Of a DNA stretch of 17,364 bases, positions 1 to 5,257 are shown in pieces (the first letter of the stretch is position 1; each line of letters opens with the position of its first letter). A model generated the notes under the pieces. That model ran no database searches. It had not been told where the DNA came from and was given only the letters and a program-made list of their open reading frames with translations. Source of the DNA: Deltaproteobacteria bacterium UBA2221 (GTDB lineage Bacteria; Desulfobacterota; Syntrophorhabdia; Syntrophorhabdales; WCHB1-27); the NCBI GenBank assembly GCA_002328485.1, contig DCUF01000025.1, positions 1-17,364 of the forward strand. Direction: 5' to 3'. The position numbers and the translations under genes are program-made.

Positions 1-116
1 TGATTTTCAAATGCGTTTACCCTGCTGATAGGGGTGAAATAGGGATAGTCACACTCCCCCGCCATCTCTTCCATCTCCTGCTCGGTGGGGTCCCGCGCAC
101 AGGGAATGCAATTCAT
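1..116 (-). CDS. Unidentified protein, N-terminal part (runs off window start)
   Basis: An open minus-strand frame starts at ATG 116-114 and stays open for 38 codons to the window edge. The peptide begins MNCIPCARDP and continues with TEQEMEEMAGE and YPYFTPISRVNAFEN. It has an early CxxC pair (Cys3 and Cys6) and an acidic helix-like stretch. Codon choice and amino-acid mix look like real coding sequence. Just upstream in frame are a TTG (122-120) and then, further up, a stop (TAG), so the start must be close to 116. No Shine-Dalgarno sequence precedes ATG 116. An internal ATG at 71 has AGGAG nine bases upstream and is an alternative start. The start lies inside the inverted repeat at 109-149. 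I do not recognise the family. The gene diverges from fmdB, with a perfect TATAAT on the minus strand at 188-183. Confidence 0.55.
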   Translation of the reverse strand, partial: MNCIPCARDPTEQEMEEMAGECDYPYFTPISRVNAFEN

Positions 117-149
117 TGGCAACTTGAGGCGCCGATTGCCAATGAATTG
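109..149. repeat. Perfect 14-bp inverted repeat over a start codon
   Basis: The left arm CAATTCATTGGCAA (109-122) is the exact reverse complement of the right arm at 136-149. They are separated by 13 bases (123-135). Neither side has a T-run, so it is not a standard intrinsic terminator. Read on the minus strand, the 3' arm contains the ATG (116-114) and the TTG (122-120) of the divergent gene, so an RNA hairpin would hide them. As DNA it could be an operator between divergent genes. The structure is seen; both roles are inference. Confidence 0.85.
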
Positions 150-160
150 TCCTATACAAC

Positions 161-190
161 TTGACTAGAACGATACCATGAGATTATATT
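161..190 (+). promoter_or_regulatory. Sigma70-type promoter of the fmdB unit
   Basis: TTGACT at 161-166 and TATATT at 185-190 are 18 bp apart. The predicted transcription start is near 197, about 25 bases before the ATG at 222. That ATG has a strong AGGAGG (209-214) seven bases upstream. Confidence 0.7.
183..188 (-). promoter_or_regulatory. Minus-strand -10 element overlapping the fmdB -10
   Basis: The minus strand reads a perfect TATAAT here, overlapping the plus-strand -10 at 185-190. The -35 region 17 bp upstream is poor. If used, transcription toward 116 would start near 176 and give a leader of about 60 nt containing the 109-149 hairpin. The two promoters would then exclude one another. 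Confidence 0.35.
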
Positions 191-221
191 TTTACGGCAT
201 AATCGTATAGGAGGTTCCCCA

Positions 222-545
222 ATGCCGATCTATGAATATGAGTGCTCAACGTGCGGTAAGGTGTTTGAGGCATTCCAGAAAATAACGGAAGACCCGCTTG
301 AAACGTGCCCGGTCTGTGATAGCCCGGTTAACAGGCTGATCTCACAGTGCTCCTTTCAGTTGAAAGGTAGCGGATGGTATGTCACCGACTACAAGCATGG
401 AGGTGCCACATCGTCGGGCAACGGTGTCAAATCGGCCGAAAGCAAGGCTGAGGAACCAAAACAGGAAAAGACAGAGGTGAATGCGGGGATCAAAGCCGAG
501 CCCACGTCGGGGACAAGAGTTGAAGCTACCGGAGGCGCAGCATGA
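222..545 (+). CDS. FmdB-family zinc ribbon protein
   Basis: This 107-aa protein begins with the hallmark MPIYEYEC and has two CxxC pairs, Cys8/Cys11 and Cys29/Cys32. Together these form the small zinc ribbon of the FmdB/CxxC_CXXC_SSSS family. The ribbon covers roughly residues 1-45. A short conserved-looking stretch, FQLKGSGWYVTDYK (about residues 45-58), follows, as is usual for the family. The rest (60-107) is a low-complexity Glu/Lys/Ala/Gly tail that looks disordered. FmdB was first described next to a formamide/amide utilisation locus as a putative regulator; the molecular role of most members is unknown. The start is supported by AGGAGG seven bases upstream and by the promoter at 161-190. 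Its TGA overlaps the ATG of the next gene (ATGA), implying translational coupling. Confidence 0.9.
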   Translation: MPIYEYECSTCGKVFEAFQKITEDPLETCPVCDSPVNRLISQCSFQLKGSGWYVTDYKHGGATSSGNGVKSAESKAEEPKQEKTEVNAGIKAEPTSGTRVEATGGAA

Positions 546-697
546 AATCAGGAGACAAAGTGACGTTTCCCTTCGCAAAGAAGGAAAAAGAAGGCATCGT
601 GGACCGGGTTTTCGAGAAGACCGTGTATATTAGGGCTGATTTTCCCAACCAAAAGGGCAAGATCGTCAGGAGAAAGGTCGGCGAGGTAAAGGCCTAG
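542..697 (+). CDS. Small conserved-looking basic protein, unknown function
   Basis: This 51-aa ORF overlaps the end of the FmdB-family gene by four bases (ATGA), so the two are very likely co-translated. The sequence starts MKSGDKVTFPFAKKEKEG and contains IVDRVFEKTVYIRADFP, ending in a Lys/Arg-rich segment. The alternation of charged and beta-branched residues around a GDKVTF start resembles a small SH3/KOW-like beta barrel, as found in some nucleic-acid-binding proteins. That is only a shape resemblance, with no family assigned. There are no Cys residues, signal peptide or membrane segment. A stem-loop at 736-773 follows. Confidence 0.7.
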   Translation: MKSGDKVTFPFAKKEKEGIVDRVFEKTVYIRADFPNQKGKIVRRKVGEVKA

Positions 698-735
698 CCC
701 GAAACAATCCTCACCTGAACTTTGAGGTATTCCTC

Positions 736-773
736 ATTACAGCCAGCCGGAGTTTCTTCCGCCTGGCTGTAAT
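736..773. terminator. Stem-loop between convergent genes
   Basis: ATTACAGCCAG (736-746) pairs perfectly with CTGGCTGTAAT (763-773). After one mismatch, an inner CGGA/TCCG stem (748-751 with 758-761) continues the hairpin. It sits between the 51-aa gene and the oppositely oriented cupin gene, so it could serve both strands. There is no U-tract on either side, so this may be a structural or RNA-end-stabilising hairpin rather than a classical terminator. Confidence 0.6.
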
Positions 774-796
774 ACGTTGAGCGCACCCTCTCCAGC

Positions 797-1159
797 TCAC
801 ACTACTTCCTCGTCCTCTTCATGCCAGGCCGGATCAACCACACAGAGGAACACAAGATTTTCACGCCCCGTGTTTTCTATATACTGGACCATACCCGGGG
901 GGATAAACACTATCTGCCCGGTGCAGACATCGGCTGACTGGTGCCCTACGTGCATGGTGCCTTTTCCCCCCAGTATGTAGTAGATCTCAGATGAGGTCTT
1001 GAGACGGTGAGGTTTGGATGATTCCCCTGGTCCCAGGGATGCGTGGGCTAAGCTGCACGCAATGGTCATGCCTGTTTCAACGGGATGAAGCATTTCACGA
1101 ATAACGGTGCCATCAATCGCCAAAAAAGGGCGGCACTCCCGAACATCTTTTATCAACAT
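797..1159 (-). CDS. Single-domain cupin protein with incomplete metal site
   Basis: This is a 120-aa single-domain cupin. Motif 1 lies at about residues 45-65 (PGESSKPHRL...SSEIYYILGG) and motif 2 at about 81-96 (GQIVFIPPG...QYIEN). Cupins normally bind a metal through His-x-His and Glu of motif 1 and a His of motif 2. Here His51 and Glu58 are present, but the second His is Leu53 and the motif 2 His is Gln92. The fold should be intact while the standard 3-His/1-Glu site is not. It resembles the small archaeal/bacterial cupins of the MJ1618 type, whose function is unknown. ATG 1159 is preceded by GAGAGG at a good distance. A 28-codon ORF upstream ends over this start (see 1153-1239). Confidence 0.88.
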   Translation of the reverse strand: MLIKDVRECRPFLAIDGTVIREMLHPVETGMTIACSLAHASLGPGESSKPHRLKTSSEIYYILGGKGTMHVGHQSADVCTGQIVFIPPGMVQYIENTGRENLVFLCVVDPAWHEEDEEVV

Positions 1160-1239
1160 TGTGATCCTCTCAGCGCTAAATTATTGTCTTTTGAGTATAG
1201 CCTATTTCCAGGGCGATTCGTGCTCGATCTTGTCACCAT
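1153..1239 (-). CDS. 28-aa upstream ORF overlapping the cupin start
   Basis: ATG at 1239-1237 is preceded four bases away by AAGGAGG (1250-1244), the strongest Shine-Dalgarno sequence in this part of the window. The frame encodes 28 residues starting MVTRSSTNRPGN and ends at TGA 1155-1153, overlapping the cupin ATG (1159-1157). The arrangement suggests translational coupling or a leader peptide. The peptide itself resembles nothing I recognise. It could be chance, but the combination of Shine-Dalgarno sequence and overlap favours translation. Confidence 0.35.
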   Translation of the reverse strand: MVTRSSTNRPGNRLYSKDNNLALRGSQC

Positions 1240-1445
1240 CGGGCCTCCTTCTGGGTAACGTGCGGTTTCAACCAAGCCCCTCGGTCCCAGGTTATAAGGA
1301 CTATAAGAATTATGTATTGGACAGATGCCGGGCTCAGGCACTATCTTTGTAGTGTAATTCGTTAGGCTGATTGAGGGTTCATCGAAGGCTGTGATCTTCT
1401 GGTTTAGTTCAGGGCTAAAAAAGGACCCACGGGATTCGTTAACAT

Positions 1446-1518
1446 CTATCTATAACCCCCCAAATAGATAGAACCCCCCTATATAGAGGGAGGAGATGTT
1501 TTCTCCTCCCCTCCCCCC
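1446..1518. repeat. C-tract region with two hairpins in a gene-less stretch
   Basis: The stretch from 1240 to 1609 holds no convincing gene apart from upstream sequence of the 28-aa ORF. Within it, CTATCTAT (1446-1453) pairs with ATAGATAG (1464-1471), and GGGAGGAGA (1488-1496) pairs with TCTCCTCCC (1502-1510) over a five-base loop. Interleaved are runs of C: six at 1456-1461, six at 1474-1479, four at 1508-1511 and six at 1513-1518. On the minus strand these are G-runs downstream of the MenA-like gene, which ends at 1610. This may be its 3' processing or termination region, but there is no clear U-tract. Confidence 0.6.
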
Positions 1519-1609
1519 TTTTGGACCGCTATTCCCCATCGATTCCCCATGATCGCAGACGGTATGGCTGGGGCATCCGGCGGCAATTTCCAAAGATCTA
1601 AAAAACGGT

Positions 1610-2533
1610 CTACCTGACGGCTATTTGAATGATGAGCGCGGCAATGAAAAGTACCCCAAAGGCCGTGTTAAGCTGGCCGGTGTCGGCATCCGCCCCATCA
1701 GGGACCTGTCTCATAAACGTCCTCACGAGGCGAATGGCTTTGGGCAGAGAAAGGAGCACAAGGAGCGCCCACGGACTGACGACCCCAAATACCACCATCC
1801 CGACAACCAGAGCGTAACTGACAAGGATGAACGCTGCAAAAAGGCGGATCGCTCTATCCCGGCCGAGCATCGAGCTTATGGTCTTAATGGACTGACGTGA
1901 ATCGTACGCGATATCACGTATGTTGTTGGCCATCAAGACCATGGCCACCAAAACACCTAAAGGAATTGAAATCAGAAGCGCCTTGCCGGAAAGGGCCTGC
2001 CTTTGTACTGCATAGGCACCCTCAACCATAAAGGGTCCCCACATTAAGAATACAAAAACCTCGCCAAAGCCCCTGTACTTGTACTTGACCGGGCCGGCCG
2101 TGTAGAAGACACTGGCCAAAAAACCAGTCAGACCGATCCAAAAGACAAGGGACGAACGGACAAAGGACAGAACAAGTCCGATAACAATCGTTGCAGACAT
2201 GAGGACAGCCCCTTCAACCAGCAGTTGACGAGGCGTAAAGGCACCGGAAAGAAGCGGGTGTGGACGATATTTAGCCGTCGGGGAATCGGACTGATCCACA
2301 TGGTAATGGGTGTCGAAATAATCGTTAAGGACATTGGCAGTTCCGTGAAAGCAGATGATCCCGAGGCAAGCAAGGCCAAACCAACCCCAGAGGATAGGGC
2401 CGGTTTCAGCAGCAACCAGGGTCCCGACACCAACAGAAACGAGGGAAAGGGCGAAGGACCACGGCCGCGTGGCCATGAACCAGTCTTTCGCTACATCCCG
2501 CAGGGTTTTGCGCCCACCAACCGTGTCAGACAT
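1610..2533 (-). CDS. UbiA-family prenyltransferase, MenA-like
   Basis: This is a membrane prenyltransferase of about 307 aa with roughly eight to nine hydrophobic helices. The first Asp-rich motif is N70-D71-Y-F-D74 through Asp80; it binds the prenyl diphosphate through Mg2+. The second is N203-N-I-R-D207-I-A-Y-D211, followed by SRQSIKT. The NN(I/L)RD(I)xxD form with a downstream K-T is typical of MenA, which joins dihydroxynaphthoate to a polyprenyl chain in menaquinone synthesis. Related UbiA enzymes cannot be excluded. I chose ATG 2533 because GGAGG lies seven bases upstream; an upstream in-frame start at 2599 has no such support. No other men genes are in the window. A quinone product would suit the EMO-like oxidoreductase at 9668. 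Confidence 0.85.
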   Translation of the reverse strand: MSDTVGGRKTLRDVAKDWFMATRPWSFALSLVSVGVGTLVAAETGPILWGWFGLACLGIICFHGTANVLNDYFDTHYHVDQSDSPTAKYRPHPLLSGAFTPRQLLVEGAVLMSATIVIGLVLSFVRSSLVFWIGLTGFLASVFYTAGPVKYKYRGFGEVFVFLMWGPFMVEGAYAVQRQALSGKALLISIPLGVLVAMVLMANNIRDIAYDSRQSIKTISSMLGRDRAIRLFAAFILVSYALVVGMVVFGVVSPWALLVLLSLPKAIRLVRTFMRQVPDGADADTGQLNTAFGVLFIAALIIQIAVR

Positions 2534-2714
2534 CGTAGTTCCTCCAAAAATTAAGGATCCCAACATACATAAGCTTGGTAACCCTGAGTCTGTAAACAAA
2601 AGTGTGCAAAAGGTAGCGCACTCTTAACTGTAATGCCCCCGATCCTTGGGTTCCTGCTCTGTAGAGGGCCGGGCACGATGCTGCGGCAGGAAATATCATA
2701 CTCGCTTCACTATC

Positions 2715-3401
2715 TTATACACCGCCTCGGTGCTTCCTCCAGTATTCGTATTCCCACGGCCATTCTTCCTTGCGCCATTCGATCAAAGACCTCATTCTTT
2801 CCGCAAACTGCGCGGTGACCGACTGGTAGCGTGGGGATTTCTCTTTGTTTTGCCGCGCCGTGACCAGACGCTCGCCAAGGGCAAAAGCCTTCCCTTTGAT
2901 GTCTTCGGGGAAGTCTTCGGGAAACTTCTGGCCCTGAATCTGCCCCATGGTGGCCCACACCGAACCAATGGGTATGCCTCCCGTTATCGCGACGAAGTGG
3001 TTGAGATAGTCGGCTATATCTTCTTCGTCCCCTCCCCCGGCAGTGACCACCGACGCGCCGTATTTGCCCTCGAAGCCGATACAATGGACCACCCCGCAGC
3101 ACCGGTCAATAAAGGCCTTCAACTGGGCGGTCACGTGGAAGATGTAGTTGGGAGTAGCCAGAACAAACCCATCTGCGGCTATTATCTTGTCTTTGATCAC
3201 ATTGAACTGGTCTTTCTGCGGGCACACACCGACCTTATGGCATACATCACAAGCCCGGCAGGGCTTCACCTCGGGCCCTTTGATAACGATCATCTCCGTC
3301 TCTGCGCCCTTGCTTCGGGCTCCATCCAAGACAAGGTTCAACAGGGCTGCGGTCGCGCCTTTAGCCCCCCTTGGGCTTCCGACAATGCTCACGATCTTCA
3401 T
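2715..3401 (-). CDS. Iron-sulfur flavoprotein (Isf-like), NADPH-dependent FMN reductase family
   Basis: This 228-aa flavodoxin-fold protein starts MKIVSIVGSPRG, the FMN phosphate-binding loop of the NADPH-dependent FMN reductase family. A compact cysteine motif follows at Cys48, Cys51, Cys54 and Cys60 (CX2CX2CX5C), which in Isf proteins of methanogens and other anaerobes binds a [4Fe-4S] cluster beside the FMN. TPNYIFHVTAQLKAFIDR (about residues 84-101) is the usual dimer/flavin segment. The C-terminal 50 residues are charged and end in a Trp/Tyr-rich stretch. Isf proteins transfer electrons from ferredoxin and may reduce O2 or H2O2, but the physiological partner here is unknown. ATG 3401 has a GGGGG Shine-Dalgarno-like run. 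The gene lies in the same direction as the MenA-like gene with about 180 bases between them. Confidence 0.88.
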   Translation of the reverse strand: MKIVSIVGSPRGAKGATAALLNLVLDGARSKGAETEMIVIKGPEVKPCRACDVCHKVGVCPQKDQFNVIKDKIIAADGFVLATPNYIFHVTAQLKAFIDRCCGVVHCIGFEGKYGASVVTAGGGDEEDIADYLNHFVAITGGIPIGSVWATMGQIQGQKFPEDFPEDIKGKAFALGERLVTARQNKEKSPRYQSVTAQFAERMRSLIEWRKEEWPWEYEYWRKHRGGV

Positions 3402-3647
3402 CGTTACCCCCTGAAAACCCTCTCTCCGCGGGTTCTCTTCACCAGAACCATGTTTCGCAAGAGATTATAGATCGTTCTCTTCTATTTTTCCAATGGTCTT
3501 CCATGAATACGTTTCAACCCCCACCTTCGATGGAACGCTGTCCATGATTCCTGTATGAGGGCTTCCACGGGCCAGAGGTGATCGAGGACAACGGTTTGAT
3601 TGCCCCGTAGAAAGCTCTTTGACCCGCTCTTTGAGGGGCCCCGAGGG
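3402..3647. other. Intergenic region without a supported gene
   Basis: This is the region between the divergent Isf-like and lipoprotein genes. A minus-strand frame (3685-3482) can be opened from a TTG, but it has no ribosome site and covers the lipoprotein promoter, so I do not call it. A GGGGCCCC palindrome lies at 3635-3642 just before the -35 element. I see no RNA gene or repeat. Confidence 0.5.
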
Positions 3648-3677
3648 TTGACAATGACAAAGCCCTTCCGGTAAACT
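3648..3677 (+). promoter_or_regulatory. Promoter of the glycine-zipper lipoprotein gene
   Basis: TTGACA (3648-3653) and TAAACT (3672-3677) are 18 bp apart. The predicted start near 3684 leaves a short leader with GGAGG at 3697-3701 before ATG 3706. Confidence 0.6.
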
Positions 3678-3705
3678 AGCCTCAAGGATGTTCACCGGAG
3701 GCATT

Positions 3706-4437
3706 ATGAAACGCTTCGTATTGGTTCTTGTTTTTTGTTGTTTCACCGCTCTATTGTTGCCTGGGTGCTCGGCCTACAAACAGCAAGTCGTGCCGTTCAA
3801 AATGCCTTCCTCGTACCCGAATGCTACCGAAGTCGCAGGCGCAACCATAGCCTCAAAAGCATATGACGACAGTCAGGAGGCCCAGAATGTCTTCGGCTTT
3901 GACATACGAGGGGCTGGCGTCTTTCCGGTTCAGGTCATCTTTGACAACCGGGGACCTCACCCGCTCGAGATAGCACCCGATCAAACCTTCCTGGTGGACG
4001 AACAGGGGAACCTATGGCCTGTCCTCGATTCCGGGCTCGTTTATAACAGGGTGGCCAAGAAAACTGAATTGGGTAGAGTAGCGCCAGAAGCCGGAAAGGG
4101 GAGCCTGCTCGGTGGTGTGGCAGGGGCCGTCATCGGCGCAGCAATCGGCATCGTGTCAGGGTCAAACGTCGGCGGCGCAGCGGGCAAAGGGGCCGTCATC
4201 GGCGCAGCGGCAGGCGCAACATTCGGAGGGGCCAAGGGTCTGGCGGACCGCGACCCTCAAACGCAGATCAGGGAGGATCTAGAAAGACGTTCCTTGGAAA
4301 GCAGGCCGATAAGACCTTACGAGATTGCACACGGATTCATCTTTTTCCCCGGCGAGGCGGGCAAGTCACGAGAGTTGAGGCTGCGCCTCCGGGAGACCGA
4401 TACCCAGCAGTCGCATGCACTGATAATGAGGTTTTAG
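3706..4437 (+). CDS. Outer-membrane-type lipoprotein with glycine zipper
   Basis: This is a 243-aa lipoprotein. It starts MKRFVLVLVF and has a hydrophobic core and a lipobox LLPGC with Cys21 as the lipidated residue. Residues about 60-115 (FPVQVIFDNRGPHPLEI...) look like a beta-sandwich domain. A Gly/Ala-rich glycine zipper at about 135-180 contains two copies of a GAVIGAA segment and could form membrane-inserting helices. The C-terminal part is charged and ends in a beta-rich tail (ELRLRLRE). Ile/Leu/Gly-rich zippers of this kind occur in many envelope lipoproteins of unknown role. I chose ATG 3706 over ATG 3688 because of GGAGG four bases upstream and because the lipoprotein signal starts there. 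It is monocistronic, with its own promoter. Confidence 0.85.
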   Translation: MKRFVLVLVFCCFTALLLPGCSAYKQQVVPFKMPSSYPNATEVAGATIASKAYDDSQEAQNVFGFDIRGAGVFPVQVIFDNRGPHPLEIAPDQTFLVDEQGNLWPVLDSGLVYNRVAKKTELGRVAPEAGKGSLLGGVAGAVIGAAIGIVSGSNVGGAAGKGAVIGAAAGATFGGAKGLADRDPQTQIREDLERRSLESRPIRPYEIAHGFIFFPGEAGKSRELRLRLRETDTQQSHALIMRF

Positions 4438-4542
4438 TTAACCGACCCTCCAACAATAAATGCCCTACAGGGCGTAGGCGCCACCTTGCCCCTTTTTGCT
4501 GTCCCTTTTCGCTTCGCCGATCACGGCTTACCGGATACGTGC

Positions 4543-5022
4543 TTAGGGAACAGGTATATGTCGACAGACAATCCGGTCTTCGATCTCGATTAATCCCACC
4601 ATCTTTTGCTGTGAGAGGGGACGTTTGAGGGCGCCCGGGTTGAAGAGCTCCGTCGTCTTCTCTTTTCTGTAGACCGGTATATGCGAATGGCCAAAGACAA
4701 TGAGGTCCACGTCGTCAAACTGCGTAAGGACAAAACTTTCTATGGCGTACCAGCTACCGGCGCCATGAACCATACCGATTCGTTTTCCTCCCAAGGTCTC
4801 AATTCTCGTCTTTGGTAAAACATCCCACAGATCTCTATCGTCCATATTGCCTCTAACCGCAAAAAGGTTCCACAGACAGAGATACTGATACATGTCGGGG
4901 CCGATAATATCCCCGGCGTGGATGAGATGATCAACACCGGAAAAGTGGTGTTCCATCATCCTCCGGAAATCGTCAGTCGGTTTCTTGAGGTGAGTATCGG
5001 AAATGACTCCAATTCTAATCAT
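4543..5022 (-). CDS. YfcE/MJ0936-type metallophosphoesterase
   Basis: This is a 159-aa calcineurin-like phosphoesterase of the compact YfcE/MJ0936 type, which hydrolyses phosphodiesters with two divalent metals. All signature blocks are visible: S8-D9-T-H11, H35-A-G-D38, G58-N59-M-D61, H86 in MVHGAG, and G111-H112-S-H114. It lacks a signal peptide, so it should be cytoplasmic. Start choice is unusual. ATG 5022 gives the family-typical MIRIGVISDTH. A GTG at 5037 is in frame, but AGGAG is only two bases before it. The good Shine-Dalgarno sequence is instead spaced for an out-of-frame ATG at 5033 that opens a four-codon ORF ending over ATG 5022 (see 5019-5033). The natural substrate is unknown. 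Confidence 0.9.
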   Translation of the reverse strand: MIRIGVISDTHLKKPTDDFRRMMEHHFSGVDHLIHAGDIIGPDMYQYLCLWNLFAVRGNMDDRDLWDVLPKTRIETLGGKRIGMVHGAGSWYAIESFVLTQFDDVDLIVFGHSHIPVYRKEKTTELFNPGALKRPLSQQKMVGLIEIEDRIVCRHIPVP

Positions 5023-5033
5023 TCTGGTCTCAT
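5019..5033 (-). promoter_or_regulatory. Four-codon upstream ORF coupled to the phosphoesterase start
   Basis: On the minus strand AGGAG is followed six bases later by ATGAGACCAGAATGA, which encodes Met-Arg-Pro-Glu-stop. Its TGA (5021-5019) overlaps the ATG (5022-5020) of the phosphoesterase. Ribosomes loaded at the good site would end exactly at the downstream start and could reinitiate. The sequence arrangement is seen; use in vivo is inferred. Confidence 0.4.
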
Positions 5034-5069
5034 TCACCTCTCCTGGATTGTTTTTTTGCTGATCATACT

Positions 5070-5098
5070 ACTCTACCGTCGAGACCAGTTTGTGTCAA
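5070..5098 (-). promoter_or_regulatory. Promoter of the phosphoesterase gene
   Basis: On the minus strand TTGACA (5098-5093) and TAGAGT (5075-5070) are 17 bp apart. The predicted start near 5063 gives a leader of about 40 nt that contains the AGGAG site. Confidence 0.55.
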
Positions 5099-5222
5099 CG
5101 ACCTGCTAGGCCGTAACCCTGCCGAGGTGAGAACTGCCGCGATGGCCGATCACGTCCCGGTGACAATCGGAACTGCCGTATGGTCCTTGAAACTGCTGGC
5201 CGAATAAGGTCCGGCAGGCAAA
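5099..5222. other. Intergenic region with imperfect direct repeats
   Basis: GAACTGCCG occurs at about 5131 and again at about 5170, each followed within a few bases by ATGG. A plus-strand frame is open here without a clear start and ends at TAA 5205-5207. A GTG at 5127 or ATG at 5142 would give only 26 or 21 residues. It could be a gene remnant, but nothing is recognisable. Confidence 0.4.
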
Positions 5223-5252
5223 TTGACACACCTTGCGCGCCCGTGATACCTT
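5223..5252 (+). promoter_or_regulatory. Promoter of lptF, predicting a leaderless mRNA
   Basis: TTGACA (5223-5228) and an extended -10 TGATACCTT (hexamer at 5247-5252) are separated by 18 bp. Only five bases lie between the -10 and ATG 5258, so the predicted transcription start falls on or next to the start codon. There is no Shine-Dalgarno sequence before the ATG. Confidence 0.55.
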
Positions 5253-5257
5253 AAGCG

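Noticed and set aside
1160..1609. Search for a riboswitch, tRNA or small RNA upstream of the cupin gene
   Set aside because: No cloverleaf, conserved aptamer core or promoter-terminator pair could be recognised by eye. Only the short ORF and the C-tract hairpins are supported.
2646..3470. 274-codon plus-strand frame across the Isf-like gene
   Set aside because: It is antisense to a well-recognised flavoprotein with its CX2CX2CX5C motif and has no family features of its own.
3482..3685. 67-codon minus-strand frame starting at TTG (RKGFVIVNPRGPSKSG...)
   Set aside because: It has no ATG and no Shine-Dalgarno sequence, and it lies over the lipoprotein promoter (3648-3677). It looks protein-like in places, but without homology I treat it as chance.
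4466..4480. GCCCTACAGGGC hairpin after the lipoprotein gene as a terminator
   Set aside because: The stem has only five pairs around a two-base loop and no U-tract follows.
5127..5207. Short plus-strand frame before lptF (GTG 5127 to TAA 5207)
   Set aside because: It is only 26 codons with no good ribosome site and no recognisable motif. It is kept only as an intergenic remark.
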